Shown: positions 47,437 to 56,827, numbered from the stretch's first letter. The stretch: DNA of 60,303 bases from Acetobacteraceae bacterium (GCA_027482245.1 JAIXWG010000032.1:1-60303), one strand, 5' to 3'. Notes: generated by a model from the sequence alone, not told the origin. Numbers and translations: made by a program.

Positions 47437-48102
47437 ATGACGATGCGCCGGTCGCTGCTGAAGGCCCCGCTGCTGCTGCCGTTCGGTCTGGCCGCCTGCG
47501 GCGGGGACCCCGAACCCGTGGCCCTGCCGCCGCTGGTCACGGGCTACCGCCACCTGACGCCACTCCGCCTCAACGTGCTGGACATCGAGGTCGCGGACCC
47601 CGCGCCGGGCGCCGTCCAGCTGTCCAACCCCGCCCCCGCTCTGCGGCCGGATGCGGAGATGCGGCGCATGGCGGATGAACGCCTGGTGCCGGTGGGCACG
47701 GAAGGCCAGGGCCGCTTCATCATCAGCCAGGCCCGCTTCACGCGCGAACGCCTGGCCGGCGGCGGCGGCCTCACCAGCCTCTTCGCCGGCGAACCCGGCG
47801 AACGCCTAACCTGCCAGCTGCTCTGCCGGCTGGAGATCCTCTCCCCCGAAGGCCGCCGGGTGGCCTTCGTGGAGGCCGAGGCAAGGCGCGGCCGCACCCT
47901 GCCCGATGGCGCCACCCCCGGCGCCCGCGCCCGCGCGGCGGAGGATGTGGTGCGGGACGCGATGGAGCAGCTGAACGTCGAGTTCGAGTTCCAGGTCCGC
48001 CGCACGCTCCGCGCCTGGCTGCAGGAAGCCGTCACCACCCCCGCCGCCCCGCCGCCTGAGACGGTGGAGCGCGAGGACCTCTCCGCCACGCAGCGCCGCT
48101 GA
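47437..48102 (+). CDS. Uncharacterised lipoprotein
   Basis: 221 residues. MTMRRSLLKAPLLLPFGLAACGGD is a lipoprotein signal (lipobox LAAC). The mature protein has no family I recognise; RFIISQARFTRERLAGGGGL, GERLTCQLLCRLEILSPEGR and FVEAEARRGRTLPDG suggest mixed alpha/beta. ATG 47437 follows GGAGG at 11 bases; a second ATG at 47443 is possible. It lies between hslO and the RidA gene, ten bases from the latter. Confidence 0.8.
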   Translation: MTMRRSLLKAPLLLPFGLAACGGDPEPVALPPLVTGYRHLTPLRLNVLDIEVADPAPGAVQLSNPAPALRPDAEMRRMADERLVPVGTEGQGRFIISQARFTRERLAGGGGLTSLFAGEPGERLTCQLLCRLEILSPEGRRVAFVEAEARRGRTLPDGATPGARARAAEDVVRDAMEQLNVEFEFQVRRTLRAWLQEAVTTPAAPPPETVEREDLSATQRR

Positions 48103-48112
48103 GGACCCGCCC

Positions 48113-48499
48113 ATGCCCGTGACCTTCACCAACCCGGACGGCGTCCACGCCCCCGGTTCGCGCTACTCCCACGCCGCGCTGGTTGAGGGGCCGGGCCGCC
48201 GCCTCGTCATCTCCGGCCAGATCGGCGTCCGCCCCGATGGCAGCATCGCTTCGGGCGGGGAGGCGCAGATCGCCCAGGCGCTGGCCAATCTCGGCGCCAT
48301 CCTGGCCGCGCATGGCATGGGGCCGGCCAACATCGTGAAGATGGGCGTCTTCCTGACCGACCGCGCCCTGATCGGGACCTGGCGGGTGGAGCGGGAGAAG
48401 TTCCTCGGCACCCTGGCGCCGACCAGCACGCTGCTGGTGGTGGCGGGCCTCGCCGATCCGCGCTTCGTCTTCGAGGTCGAGGCCGAAGCCGTCGGTTAG
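48113..48499 (+). CDS. RidA family (YjgF/YER057c/UK114) protein
   Basis: 128 residues. GSRYSHAALVEGPGRRLVIS, GQIGVRPDG, NLGAILAAHGMGPANIVKMG and PTSTLLVVAGLADPRFVFEV match the RidA fold; a conserved Arg in the GLADPRFVFEVEA stretch is in place for enamine deaminase activity. Acts on reactive enamine/imine intermediates in the cytosol. Its stop overlaps the stop region of the giant repeat gene by four bases. Confidence 0.88.
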   Translation: MPVTFTNPDGVHAPGSRYSHAALVEGPGRRLVISGQIGVRPDGSIASGGEAQIAQALANLGAILAAHGMGPANIVKMGVFLTDRALIGTWRVEREKFLGTLAPTSTLLVVAGLADPRFVFEVEAEAVG

Positions 48500-51400
48500 C
48501 CGAACAGCGCCGCCAGCTGCGGCGCGCTGAACTGCTGCAGCTGCGCCTGGGTGAAGGCGGCGATCTGCCGGGCGCGCACCGCCGCCAGCTGTGCCGTCGT
48601 CACCGCGGTCAACTGCCCGCCATCCAGCGCCGCCAGCGTGGCCGGGCGCATGGCCGCGAAGGCCTCCGCCCCCAGCACGCCGATGTCGCCGGGCTCCAGC
48701 GCCGGCACCTGCAGCGTCGTCAGCCCCGGCGTATCCTCCGGCCCCAGCGCGGCCAGCGCGTCGGTGGTCAGCGACGCCACCTGCGCCGTGGTCAGGGCCG
48801 CGATCTGCGCCGTGGTCAGCGCCCGGAGCTGCGTGGTGGTGAAGGCGCCGAGCTGCTCCGTCGTCAGCGCCAGCACCTGCACCGTGCCGAGCCCCGCGAT
48901 CTGCGCCGTGTCCAGCACGCCGATCTGCTCCGTCGTCAGGCCCCGCGTCGCGGCATAGCCGAGCGCGCCGAGCTGGGTGGCGGAGAGCGCGCCGAGCATC
49001 GCCGTGGTCAGCGCCGCCACTTGGTCCGACCCCAGCCCCCGCATCTGCGCCGTCGTCAGCCCCGCGATGCCCGGACCGATCGCCGCCAGGGCCTCCGTCG
49101 TCAGCCCCGCGATGGCGTCGGTGCCAAGCGCGCGCAGCGCGGTGGAGGCCAGGCCCGCGATGGCGTCGGAGCCGAGCGCGGCCGCCTGGGCCGAGACGAG
49201 GCCCGAAAGCTGCGTCGTGCTCATGCCGGACAGGCGCGCGGCGACGCTCGCGGCATCAAGCCCGCCGATGGCGGCGGAGGACAAGGCGCCGAACTGCGTC
49301 GTGGACAGTGCGGCGACCGCATCCGGCGACAGCGCCGCCACCGCCGCGCTGCCCAGCGCCGCCAGCCGCGCCGTGCCCTGCGCCGCCACGGCATCGGCCG
49401 CGAGCGCCGCGGCCTGGGTGCTGGTCAGCGCGGCCAGGCCGCCCGTCCCGATGGCGGCCAGGAAGTCGGGGGTGAGGGCGCCGATCGCCTCCGTGGACAG
49501 GCCGCGGATCGCGCTGCTCGTCAGGGTGGCGAGCCCGGCCGTGCCGAGCGCCGTGACCGCCGCCGAACCCAGCGCCCCGGCCTGGGCGGCGCCGAGGGCT
49601 GCCACCTGCCCCGTATCCAGCGCCGCCAGCTGCGCCGTCCCCAGCGCCGCCAGCGTGCCCGGGCGCAGCGCGGCGATGGCGGCCGTGGACAGGATGGTGA
49701 CCTCCCCAGGGTCCAGCGCGGCGATGGCCTGGCTGGACAGGCCCGCGATCGCCTTGGTGGACAGCGCCGCCCATTGCCCGGTGCCGAAGCCCGCCAGCAC
49801 CGTGGAGGTCAGGCCCGTGGCCTGCACGCGGTTCAGGGCGCCGAGCTGCGTCGTCGTCAGCGCGCCCACCTGCCCGGCATCCAGCGCCTCCACCTGCGAT
49901 GCCGTCAGGGCGGCGACCTGGGCGGTGGAAAGGGCGGCGAGGCGGGTGGTGGACAGGCTGGCCAGCCGCGTCGGCAGCAGGCCGGACAGCGCGGTGGGCG
50001 GCAGCGCGGCCAGGCCCGCATCGCCCAGCGCGGCCAGCGCCTCGGTCGTCAGCGCCGCGCCCTGGGCGGCGGTCAGGCCGGCCAACTGCGTCGTCGTCAG
50101 CCGGCTGAGCTGCGTGGTGGTCAGCGCAGCGATGGCGGTGCTGGACAGGGCGGCGATCTGCGGCCGGCCGAGCACCGACAGCCCCGCGGTGCCCAGCACC
50201 GCCATGGCATCGCCCGACAGGCCGGCGATGGCCGCGCTGGACAGGGCCGCAACCTGGGTCGTGCCGAGTGCCGCGATGGCGGTGCCGGCCAGCGCCGCGG
50301 CCTGGGCGGAGCCGAACCCCGCCAGCTGCCGCGGCAGCAGCCCCGCCAGCTGCGCCGTGGACAGCACGGCCACCGCGGCCGTCGGGATGGCACCGAGGGC
50401 GGCGGAGGACAGGCCCGCCAGCGCCTCCGCCGGCAGGCCGGCCACCGCCGAGCTCGACAGCCCGGCCAGGGCCGCGGGGCCGAGTGCCGCGACCTGCCCC
50501 GTCTCCAACACGGCGAGGCCGGTGGAACCCAGCGCCGCCATCTGGGTGGAGCCGAGGGCGCGCAGCTGCGGCAGCCGCAGCGCCGCCAGCGCCGCCGTGC
50601 CCAGCGCCGCGAAGGCGTCGGAGGACAGGGCGGCGAGGCCCGCGGGCGGCAGCGCCGCCACCTGGTCCGGCCGCAGCGCCGCGAGGACCGAGGCCGGCAG
50701 GGCGCCCACCGGCGCGGCGCGCAGCGCGGCCAGCTGGGTGGTGGTGAAGGCGCGCAACTGGTCGGTGGAGAGGGCGGCGAGGTCCTCCGCCTCCAGCCCC
50801 GCCATGCCGGCGGCGGAGAGGGCGGCGATCTGCGTGGTCTGGAGCGAGGCGACCTCCGTGGCCGAGAGCGCGGCCACCTGCGCCCGGCCGAGTGCGCGGA
50901 CCTGCGTGGTGGTGAGGTGGTCGAGATCCCCCGTATCCAGCGCCGTGACTTGCCCCACCGTCAGCAGCGCCATGGCGGAGGCGCTGACCGCGGCCAGCTG
51001 CGTGCCCGACAGCCCCGCGAGATCATCCGCCGCGATCGCCGCGACCTGCCGCCCCTCCATGGCCGCGATCTGGGCGGGGGAGAGCGTGGCGAGGGCCGTG
51101 GTGGACAGGCGCGCGACGGCGAAGGCCGAGAGGCCGGCGGCCGCGGCGGGGGACAGCGCCGCGACCTGCGCCGTGTCCAGCGCCGCGACCTGCGAGGGCC
51201 TGAGCGCGGCGGCCTGCTGGCGCGTCAGGCTGCCGATCTGCGTCGTGGACAGCGCCCCCAGCCGGTCCGTCCCCAGCGCCGCGAGGCTGCCCGGCTGCAA
51301 GGCGGCCAGCGCCGTGCCGGACAGCGCGCCGATGGCCTCCACGCGCAAGGCAGCGGCGGCGACGGGGCGGAGCGTCGCGACCTGCGCGGCGCCGAGCGCG

Positions 51401-51828
51401 CCCGCCTGGCTGGCGGACAGCCCGGCGAGCTGCGGCGGCGACAGCGCGGCGATGCCCGCCGCCGGCACGGCGCCGATCTGCACCGCCGACAGCGCCCTGA
51501 TCTGGCTGGAATCGAGGGCGCCGACCGTCTTCGCCAGCAGCACCCCGATGGACGCCGTGCCCAGCGCGGCAAGCTGCGCGGTGCCCAGCGCCGGAACCTG
51601 CGCGGCCGACAGCCCGGCCCAGGCCCGGGGCTGGATCCGGCCGATCGCGTCCGGCGTCAGCGCCGCCAGCTGCGCGGTGGTCAGCGCCGCGATGGCCTGT
51701 GGCGTGATGCGCGCCAGGAAGGCGTCGCTGAGATTGCCGACCTGCTCCGGCGTCAGGGTGTTGAGCGTCAGGCTCTGCCCGCCGGCCCGCAGCGTGATGG
51801 TGGTGACCTGCATCTCCCCATGCCCCAA
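48496..51828 (-). CDS. Giant octapeptide-repeat protein, unknown function
   Basis: 1,110 residues. A short N-terminal leader (MQVTTITLRAGGQSLTLN) is followed by 135 units of an 8-residue repeat and the terminal LFG. Units such as LTTAQLAA, LSSTAIAA and LGTAQVAA follow L-[TS]-x-x-[Q]-[ILV]-A-[AG]. No signal peptide, membrane segment, Cys or other domain is visible. The [TS]-x-x-Q spacing is a helix N-cap box, so a stack of very short helices is plausible (inference). The minus strand is chosen because the repeat matches that in the DUF1217 gene, whose strand is certain. ATG 51828 or 51813 could be the start. No family name known to me. Confidence 0.8.
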   Translation of the reverse strand: MGHGEMQVTTITLRAGGQSLTLNTLTPEQVGNLSDAFLARITPQAIAALTTAQLAALTPDAIGRIQPRAWAGLSAAQVPALGTAQLAALGTASIGVLLAKTVGALDSSQIRALSAVQIGAVPAAGIAALSPPQLAGLSASQAGALGAAQVATLRPVAAAALRVEAIGALSGTALAALQPGSLAALGTDRLGALSTTQIGSLTRQQAAALRPSQVAALDTAQVAALSPAAAAGLSAFAVARLSTTALATLSPAQIAAMEGRQVAAIAADDLAGLSGTQLAAVSASAMALLTVGQVTALDTGDLDHLTTTQVRALGRAQVAALSATEVASLQTTQIAALSAAGMAGLEAEDLAALSTDQLRAFTTTQLAALRAAPVGALPASVLAALRPDQVAALPPAGLAALSSDAFAALGTAALAALRLPQLRALGSTQMAALGSTGLAVLETGQVAALGPAALAGLSSSAVAGLPAEALAGLSSAALGAIPTAAVAVLSTAQLAGLLPRQLAGFGSAQAAALAGTAIAALGTTQVAALSSAAIAGLSGDAMAVLGTAGLSVLGRPQIAALSSTAIAALTTTQLSRLTTTQLAGLTAAQGAALTTEALAALGDAGLAALPPTALSGLLPTRLASLSTTRLAALSTAQVAALTASQVEALDAGQVGALTTTQLGALNRVQATGLTSTVLAGFGTGQWAALSTKAIAGLSSQAIAALDPGEVTILSTAAIAALRPGTLAALGTAQLAALDTGQVAALGAAQAGALGSAAVTALGTAGLATLTSSAIRGLSTEAIGALTPDFLAAIGTGGLAALTSTQAAALAADAVAAQGTARLAALGSAAVAALSPDAVAALSTTQFGALSSAAIGGLDAASVAARLSGMSTTQLSGLVSAQAAALGSDAIAGLASTALRALGTDAIAGLTTEALAAIGPGIAGLTTAQMRGLGSDQVAALTTAMLGALSATQLGALGYAATRGLTTEQIGVLDTAQIAGLGTVQVLALTTEQLGAFTTTQLRALTTAQIAALTTAQVASLTTDALAALGPEDTPGLTTLQVPALEPGDIGVLGAEAFAAMRPATLAALDGGQLTAVTTAQLAAVRARQIAAFTQAQLQQFSAPQLAALFG
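48508..51756 (-). repeat. 24-bp coding repeat, 135 units
   Basis: 3,249 bases code for 135 octapeptide units. Only three units deviate in length when I parse it by eye: one of nine residues (LDAASVAAR), one of eleven (LSGMSTTQLSG) and one of seven (IGPGIAG). Synonymous codon choice varies between units, and units differ in sequence, so it is not a recent microsatellite expansion. Because of the repeat, all forward frames across it are open too. Confidence 0.9.
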
Positions 51829-51941
51829 GGGGGTCGTACGAAGGCACTGATCCTGCGCTGGCGATGGTGAAGATTCCGGCGCTGGCGGGGCGGGAAAACC
51901 GGGCTAACCTGACGCGAGACACCAAGGGGGGAGGAAGGTCG

Positions 51942-52916
51942 ATGCGGCGGAGGACCGTGCTCGGCGCCATGGCAGCGGCCGTGGCGAGCCCTTCCCTGGC
52001 GCAGCCGCGCTGGCCGGACCGGCCGATCCGCCTGGTGGTGCCCTTCGTCGCGGGCTCCTCCACCGACCTCATCGCGCGCGTCGTCGCGGCGAAGCTGTCG
52101 GAGTCGCTGGGCGAGCGGATGGTGGTGGATAACCGGGCGGGCGCGGGCGGGCTGATCGCGGCGCAGACCGTGGCGCGGGCGGCGCCGGATGGGCTGACGC
52201 TCTACTTCGGCGGGTCGACGCTGATCGGCAACGCGTCCCTGCACCGGGACCCCGGCTACGACCCGGTGGCCGACTTCACCCCCATCGTGAACATCGTGGA
52301 GAACCCGGCCCTGCTGGTGGTGAAGCGCGACGCGCCCTGGCGGGATGCGGCGGCGCTGGCGGCGGCGATGCGGGACAGGGCGGCGGCCGGGCGGCCGCTC
52401 ACCTACGGGTCGGGCGGCGTTGGCACCCCCGCCCACCTGGCCGCCGCCGCGCTGGCGACGCTGGCGGGCACCCAGGCGCTGCACGTCCCCTATCGCGGCG
52501 CCAACCAGGCCGTGCTGGCGCTGGAACAGGGGGAGGTGGACTTCACCTACGCCATCATCGGCATCGCCCTGCCGCAGGTCCGCGCCGGGAACTTCCGCCC
52601 GCTGATGGTGACGGGGGCGCGCCGCGCCTCCTCCCTGCCCGCGGTGCCGACCTTCGGGGAGGCGATCGCCGATGGCCCGGTCGTCACCACCTGGTCCGCC
52701 CTCTCCGGCCCCGCCGGCCTGCCGGGCCCTGTGGTGGCGACGCTGCATGAGGCGGTGCACCGCGCCGCCCGCGACGCCCCCTTCGTGGAGGCGCTGACCC
52801 GCGATGGCGGGGAGATGGTGCTGAGCGACAGCCCGCAGGCCTTCGCCGCCTTCTGGCGGGACCAGCGGCGGGTGCTGGCGCAGCTCGTGACGATGACGGG
52901 GGCAAGGGTGGAGTGA
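51942..52916 (+). CDS. Tripartite tricarboxylate transporter receptor (Bug family) protein
   Basis: 324 residues, periplasmic. Tat-like signal MRRRTVLGAMAAAVASPSLA, mature start WPDRPIRLVVPFVAGSSTDL, then VDNRAGAGGLIAAQTVARAA, LTYGSGGVGTPAHLAAAALA, HVPYRGANQAVLALEQGEVD, all canonical. GAGGAAGG precedes ATG 51942; the frame upstream is not used. No carrier genes nearby. Its stop overlaps the next start (TGATG), so the receptor is coupled to a peptidase-like enzyme that may act on the imported compound (inference). Confidence 0.92.
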   Translation: MRRRTVLGAMAAAVASPSLAQPRWPDRPIRLVVPFVAGSSTDLIARVVAAKLSESLGERMVVDNRAGAGGLIAAQTVARAAPDGLTLYFGGSTLIGNASLHRDPGYDPVADFTPIVNIVENPALLVVKRDAPWRDAAALAAAMRDRAAAGRPLTYGSGGVGTPAHLAAAALATLAGTQALHVPYRGANQAVLALEQGEVDFTYAIIGIALPQVRAGNFRPLMVTGARRASSLPAVPTFGEAIADGPVVTTWSALSGPAGLPGPVVATLHEAVHRAARDAPFVEALTRDGGEMVLSDSPQAFAAFWRDQRRVLAQLVTMTGARVE

Positions 52917-54055
52917 TGCCGATGCGGAACCGGATCGTGGCGCGCTTCCAGGCCTATGACGCGCTCGGCACGCTGCGCGCCACCACGCCGGACGATCTGC
53001 CCGCCGCCCGCTGGCTGGCGGGGGAGGCCGGGCGCGCGGGGCTGGCCACCGTCCCGATCCCCCGCCTGGTGGTGAAGGCCGCGCGGGCGGAATGGGCCGG
53101 CGGCGCCGTGGAGGGGCTTCCCCTGTTCGATGGCGGGATGACCGGGCCAGGCGGCGTCGAGGGGCGCTTCGGGCCGATCGACCACGCTGCCGCGACGATC
53201 GGCTTCCTGGAAATCCATCCCGGCGCCGCGTCACTGAAGAAGATGCCCTTCGAGCGGCAGCGCCGCGAATCCCGCCACGCTGCGCTGGTGCTGGCGCCGC
53301 GGACGCTGACCGACGGGCTGGCGCCGCTGAACGCGCCCAACTTCCTGGCCCCCTTCGGCCCGCCCGTGCTGCAGGTGGCGGGGCATGAGGCCGCACGCCT
53401 CGCCGCCCTGGCCGCCACCGGCGCGCCCATCCGCGTGACGCTGGACGCGGAGCGGGAGGAAGGGGCCAGCGCCAATGTGCTGGCCGAAATCGGCGGCCCG
53501 CCGGTGGCGCCGCTGGTGGTGATGACGCCGCGAACCTCCTGGTGGACCAGCCTCAGCGAGCGCGCCGGCGGCATCCTGGCCTGGCTGGAGGCGCTGCAGG
53601 CCGTGCGGGCGGCGGGGGCCCTGGCGCGCCCCGTGCGCTTCGCCGCGACCTGTGGGCATGAACTCGGCCATCTTGGCCTGAATGCGATGCTCGCGGCCTC
53701 GCCGGGGCTGGTGGAGGAGGCGTCGCTGTTCCTCCACCTCGGCGCCAATCTCGGCGCGGCGGGTGATGCGCGGCTGACGGTGCGGAGCAACGTGCCGGGC
53801 CTCTCCGCCCGCGCCGCCGCCGCGCTGGCCCGGGCCGGCTACCCCGCCGCCATGATCGAACAGGCGCCGGGCGAGACCGCGAATGGGGAGGCGCATGACA
53901 TCCTGGCGCGGGGCGGGCGCTTCCTGTCCCTGATCGGCGCCAATCCGCGCTTCCACGCGCCGGAGGATCGCTGGCCGGACAGCGTGGACATCCCCCACGC
54001 CACCGCCATCGCCGAGGCCGTCGCGCGCCTCACCGTCGAACTGGCGACGGCCTGA
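52916..54055 (+). CDS. M28-like metallopeptidase/hydrolase
   Basis: 379 residues, cytosolic by lack of signal. AATCGHELGHLGLNAMLAAS resembles the zinc-ligand Glu segment of M28 peptidases, GANLGAA follows, and PRFHAPEDRWPDSVDI with its His matches the C-terminal M28 ligand position. The first metal Asp is not obvious (VVVMTPRTSWWTSLSERAG is at that place), so activity is unproven. ATG 52916 overlaps the Bug stop. A terminator follows. Confidence 0.65.
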   Translation: MPMRNRIVARFQAYDALGTLRATTPDDLPAARWLAGEAGRAGLATVPIPRLVVKAARAEWAGGAVEGLPLFDGGMTGPGGVEGRFGPIDHAAATIGFLEIHPGAASLKKMPFERQRRESRHAALVLAPRTLTDGLAPLNAPNFLAPFGPPVLQVAGHEAARLAALAATGAPIRVTLDAEREEGASANVLAEIGGPPVAPLVVMTPRTSWWTSLSERAGGILAWLEALQAVRAAGALARPVRFAATCGHELGHLGLNAMLAASPGLVEEASLFLHLGANLGAAGDARLTVRSNVPGLSARAAAALARAGYPAAMIEQAPGETANGEAHDILARGGRFLSLIGANPRFHAPEDRWPDSVDIPHATAIAEAVARLTVELATA

Positions 54056-54062
54056 AACAGGA

Positions 54063-54094
54063 AAGGCGACCGGGCCGTGGGGCCCGATCGCCTT
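54063..54094. terminator. Hairpin between the peptidase-like gene and folE
   Basis: AAGGCGACCGGGCC pairs with GGGCCCGATCGCCTT with one mismatch across a short loop, then TTG. Convergent genes flank it, so it may act on both. Confidence 0.65.
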
Positions 54095-54133
54095 GTCGCA
54101 AGGCCCGGCGCACGCGGCGCCGAGGCGGGTCGC

Positions 54134-54772
54134 TCAGCCCTCGGCGCCGAGGCGCGGGGAGCCGATCATCGCCATGAATTCGCGGCGCGTGGAGGCATCG
54201 TCGCGGAAGGCGCCGAGCATGCGGGACGTCACCATGCTCACGCCGGGCTTGTGGATGCCGCGCGTCGTCATGCACTGGTGCTGCGCCTCGATCACCACGG
54301 CGACGCCCTTGGGCTTCAGCACCGTCTCGATCGTGTTGGCGACCTGCGCCGTCAGCTTCTCCTGGATCTGCAGGCGCTTGGCGTAGGCTTCCATCACGCG
54401 GGCGAGCTTGGAGATGCCGACGACGCGACCATCCGGAATATAGGCGATGTGCGCCCGGCCGATGATCGGCACCAGGTGGTGCTCGCAATGCGATTCGAGG
54501 CGGATGTCGCGCAGCACGACCATCTCGTCGTAGCCGTCCGTCTCCTCGAAGGACCGGGCGAGCAGTTCGACCGGGTCGATCTCGTAGCCGCCGAAGAATT
54601 CCTCATAGGCGCGGGCGACGCGGGCGGGGGTATCGACCAGGCCTTCGCGGTTCGGGTCGTCGCCGGCCCAGAGAAGCAGGGTGCGGACGGCGGCCTCGGC
54701 CTCCTCCCGCGTCGGGCGCTGCAGGGTGGAAGCCTGGGGGACGGCGATGCTGGGGGGGGTCTGGATGTTCAC
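54134..54772 (-). CDS. folE: GTP cyclohydrolase I
   Basis: 212 residues. [20 protein letters not shown], zinc ligands in [40 protein letters not shown], and ECQHQCM-type [16 protein letters not shown] are diagnostic. Makes 7,8-dihydroneopterin triphosphate for folate. Start GTG 54772 with AGGAAA upstream is preferred; an ATG 28 codons further upstream would add a basic tail. Nothing in the window continues the folate pathway. Confidence 0.95.
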   Translation of the reverse strand: MNIQTPPSIAVPQASTLQRPTREEAEAAVRTLLLWAGDDPNREGLVDTPARVARAYEEFFGGYEIDPVELLARSFEETDGYDEMVVLRDIRLESHCEHHLVPIIGRAHIAYIPDGRVVGISKLARVMEAYAKRLQIQEKLTAQVANTIETVLKPKGVAVVIEAQHQCMTTRGIHKPGVSMVTSRMLGAFRDDASTRREFMAMIGSPRLGAEG

Positions 54773-54929
54773 GGTCTTGGTTTCCTGATGGCGTCTGGAA
54801 GCGGCGATTGTCTTGGCGCGCCGCCGCGTCACGGCGCCTTCCTCGTCAGGGGACATGGGGCGCGTCCCGGATCGCGCAATAGTTCTCGGGGGCATGCATG
54901 CCGCCCCCGCGTGGGGGGCATGGGCGCCC

Positions 54930-55691
54930 CTACACCGGGGGTTCGCCCTGCACCGGCTGGCTGCCCACCGCCCGCAGCAGCATGGTGATGGCGGCGGAGG
55001 CCTGTTCCACCGCTTCCGTGTCATTGCCCTTGGCCACCAGCGCCACGCCGCCGCCGCCCATGCGGTAGTAGGGGTAGCTGCCGATATCGAGGTCCGGCCA
55101 GCGCCGCTGGATCTCCGCCAGCCCCTCCGCGATCCGGCCTTCCATCACGCCATTGGCGTGGACGGTGCGCGATTCGATGGGCGGGCCGCCCTGCAGGCTG
55201 GGGGCCAGGCTTTCGAACATCGCCTGCATGATGCGCGGCACGCCGGCCATGACGTGGACATTCTCCATGCTGAAGCCGGGCGCGATGGAGATGGCGTTGT
55301 CGATCAGCGTCGCGCCGCGCGGCATGGTGCCCATGCGCTGGCGGGCCGCGTTGAACTCGCCGGGCTTGTAGTGGCGCTCGAGCCGCCCCCAGGCCTCCGG
55401 ATGCGGTTCCCACGGCACGCCGAAGGCGGCGGCGATGCATTCGCTGGTGATGTCGTCATGCGTCGGGCCGATGCCGCCCGTGGTGAAGACGTGGTCGAAC
55501 TTCCGGCGGACCTCGTTCACCGTGGCGACGATGGTGTCGCGGATGTCGGGGATGACGCGCACCTCCCGCAGCGGGATCCCGATCTCGCCGAGCCGCGTCG
55601 CCAGGAACTTGATGTTGGCGTCCTGCGTGCGGCCGGAGAGCACTTCATTGCCGATGACGAGGAGGCAGGCGATGGGGTTCGATTCGGTCAT
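54930..55691 (-). CDS. Molybdopterin-binding (CinA N-terminal-like) protein
   Basis: 253 residues. [40 protein letters not shown] and [20 protein letters not shown] are those of the MoaB/CinA-type competence-damage domain (MoCF_biosynth). The C-terminal nicotinamide-nucleotide amidase domain of full CinA is absent, so function is open: nucleotide pyrophosphatase or cofactor-linked. ATG 55691 is at the true domain start; the upstream extension is low-complexity. It follows the GNAT-Nudix gene by 56 bases, same strand. Confidence 0.9.
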   Translation of the reverse strand: MTESNPIACLLVIGNEVLSGRTQDANIKFLATRLGEIGIPLREVRVIPDIRDTIVATVNEVRRKFDHVFTTGGIGPTHDDITSECIAAAFGVPWEPHPEAWGRLERHYKPGEFNAARQRMGTMPRGATLIDNAISIAPGFSMENVHVMAGVPRIMQAMFESLAPSLQGGPPIESRTVHANGVMEGRIAEGLAEIQRRWPDLDIGSYPYYRMGGGGVALVAKGNDTEAVEQASAAITMLLRAVGSQPVQGEPPV

Positions 55692-55747
55692 GCAGCGGAG
55701 TCCTGGCGCGGGCTGGACGTGATGATGGCGAGCGGCCTTCCGCGCCG

Positions 55748-56827
55748 CTACAGGAAATCCCGCAGGAGGGCGACCAGCGGCTTGTCCGCCGGCGGCATGG
55801 CGTAATCCGCCAGCTTCTGCGGCCGCACCCAGGCCAGCGCCTGCCCCTCCACCGCCGTCACCGCGCCCGACCATCGCCGACACAGGTAGAGCGGCATCAA
55901 GAGATGGAACTTCTCATAGCCGTGGCTCGCGAAGGCGAAGGGGGCGAGGCAGCTTTCCGCCACGTCGATCGCCAGCTCCTCCTTCAGCTCCCGGATCAGG
56001 GCGGCTTCCGGCGTCTCCCCGGCATGGACCTTGCCGCCAGGGAATTCCCAGAGGCCCGCCAGCGGCTTGCCTTCCGGGCGCCGTGCCAGCAGCACGCGGC
56101 CATCGCCATCGATCAGCGCGCAGGCGGCGACGAGGAGGATCTTGCGGCCCGGCGCGTCCTCCAGCGCGGGCGGCGGGGAGGCGGGGGCGGGGGGCGGGGC
56201 GGGAAGGTCGGCGCGCGTCATCTCGAACAGTCTGACCGGCATCGGGCCGCCGCGCGCCAGGAAATCCCGCACGCCGTCGCCGGTGGCGCGGAAGCCGATC
56301 CGCCGTAGCAGCGTCTGGCTGCGCTCATTGTCCACCAGGGCGGAGGCGACCAGGCGATCGACATCGATATTGGCGAAGGCCCAGCTGACCACGCGCGCCG
56401 CGGCCTCCGGCCCCACGCCATGGCCCCAGAAGCGGCGGCCGACCCAGTAGCCCAGCTCCGCCTCCCGCTTCGCGGCGTCGCGCGTCAGGCCGATGCAGCC
56501 GACCAGCACCTCCCGCTCCTCCGCCGTGCCGGCACCCTCCAGCCCCGTGATGGCGAGGTGCCAGGCCTGGCCCGCGGCCATCTGCGCCCGGGTGGAGGCG
56601 ATCCATTCATCCGCGAGGTCGCGGGGGTAGGGGAAGGGGACGCGCGCCAGGGTCTTCGCCACCTCCCAGTCATTCACCAGGCGATGCAGGTCGGCCGCAT
56701 CCTCCGGCCGGAGCGGCCGGATCGTCAGGCGTTCCGTCCGCAGCGGCGCGAAAGGCGGGGCCGCCAGGGGATCGGCCTCCTCCAGCGGAGCGGAACCGGG
56801 CGTCACGAGGGGGGAGGAAGTCGCCAT
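55748..56827 (-). CDS. Fused GNAT acetyltransferase and Nudix hydrolase
   Basis: 359 residues in two domains. Residues ~28-205 are a RimJ-like acetyltransferase (ERLTIRPLRPEDAADLHRLV, ELGYWVGRRFWGHGVGPEAA for acetyl-CoA). After a Pro/Ala linker, residues ~230-359 are a MutT-like Nudix domain (GLWEFPGGKVHAGETPEAAL then RELKEELAI, a full Nudix box). The second half likely cleans 8-oxo-dGTP. Known from memory: separate GNAT and mutT genes after argJ in related genomes; here they are fused and argJ is cut nearby. Confidence 0.9.
   Translation of the reverse strand: MATSSPLVTPGSAPLEEADPLAAPPFAPLRTERLTIRPLRPEDAADLHRLVNDWEVAKTLARVPFPYPRDLADEWIASTRAQMAAGQAWHLAITGLEGAGTAEEREVLVGCIGLTRDAAKREAELGYWVGRRFWGHGVGPEAAARVVSWAFANIDVDRLVASALVDNERSQTLLRRIGFRATGDGVRDFLARGGPMPVRLFEMTRADLPAPPPAPASPPPALEDAPGRKILLVAACALIDGDGRVLLARRPEGKPLAGLWEFPGGKVHAGETPEAALIRELKEELAIDVAESCLAPFAFASHGYEKFHLLMPLYLCRRWSGAVTAVEGQALAWVRPQKLADYAMPPADKPLVALLRDFL

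Noticed and set aside
48508..51756. Possible CRISPR array (regular 24-bp repeats)
   Set aside because: There are no spacers; every unit is a variant of the same codon pattern and remains in one reading frame. It is a coding repeat.
48977..51850. Long forward frames (over 940 codons) across the giant repeat gene
   Set aside because: They are the antisense of a 24-bp repeat without stop codons. The minus-strand frame matches the octapeptide in the DUF1217 gene, whose coding strand is certain, while the forward frames give odd Cys/Trp-rich or Arg/Gly-rich repeats.
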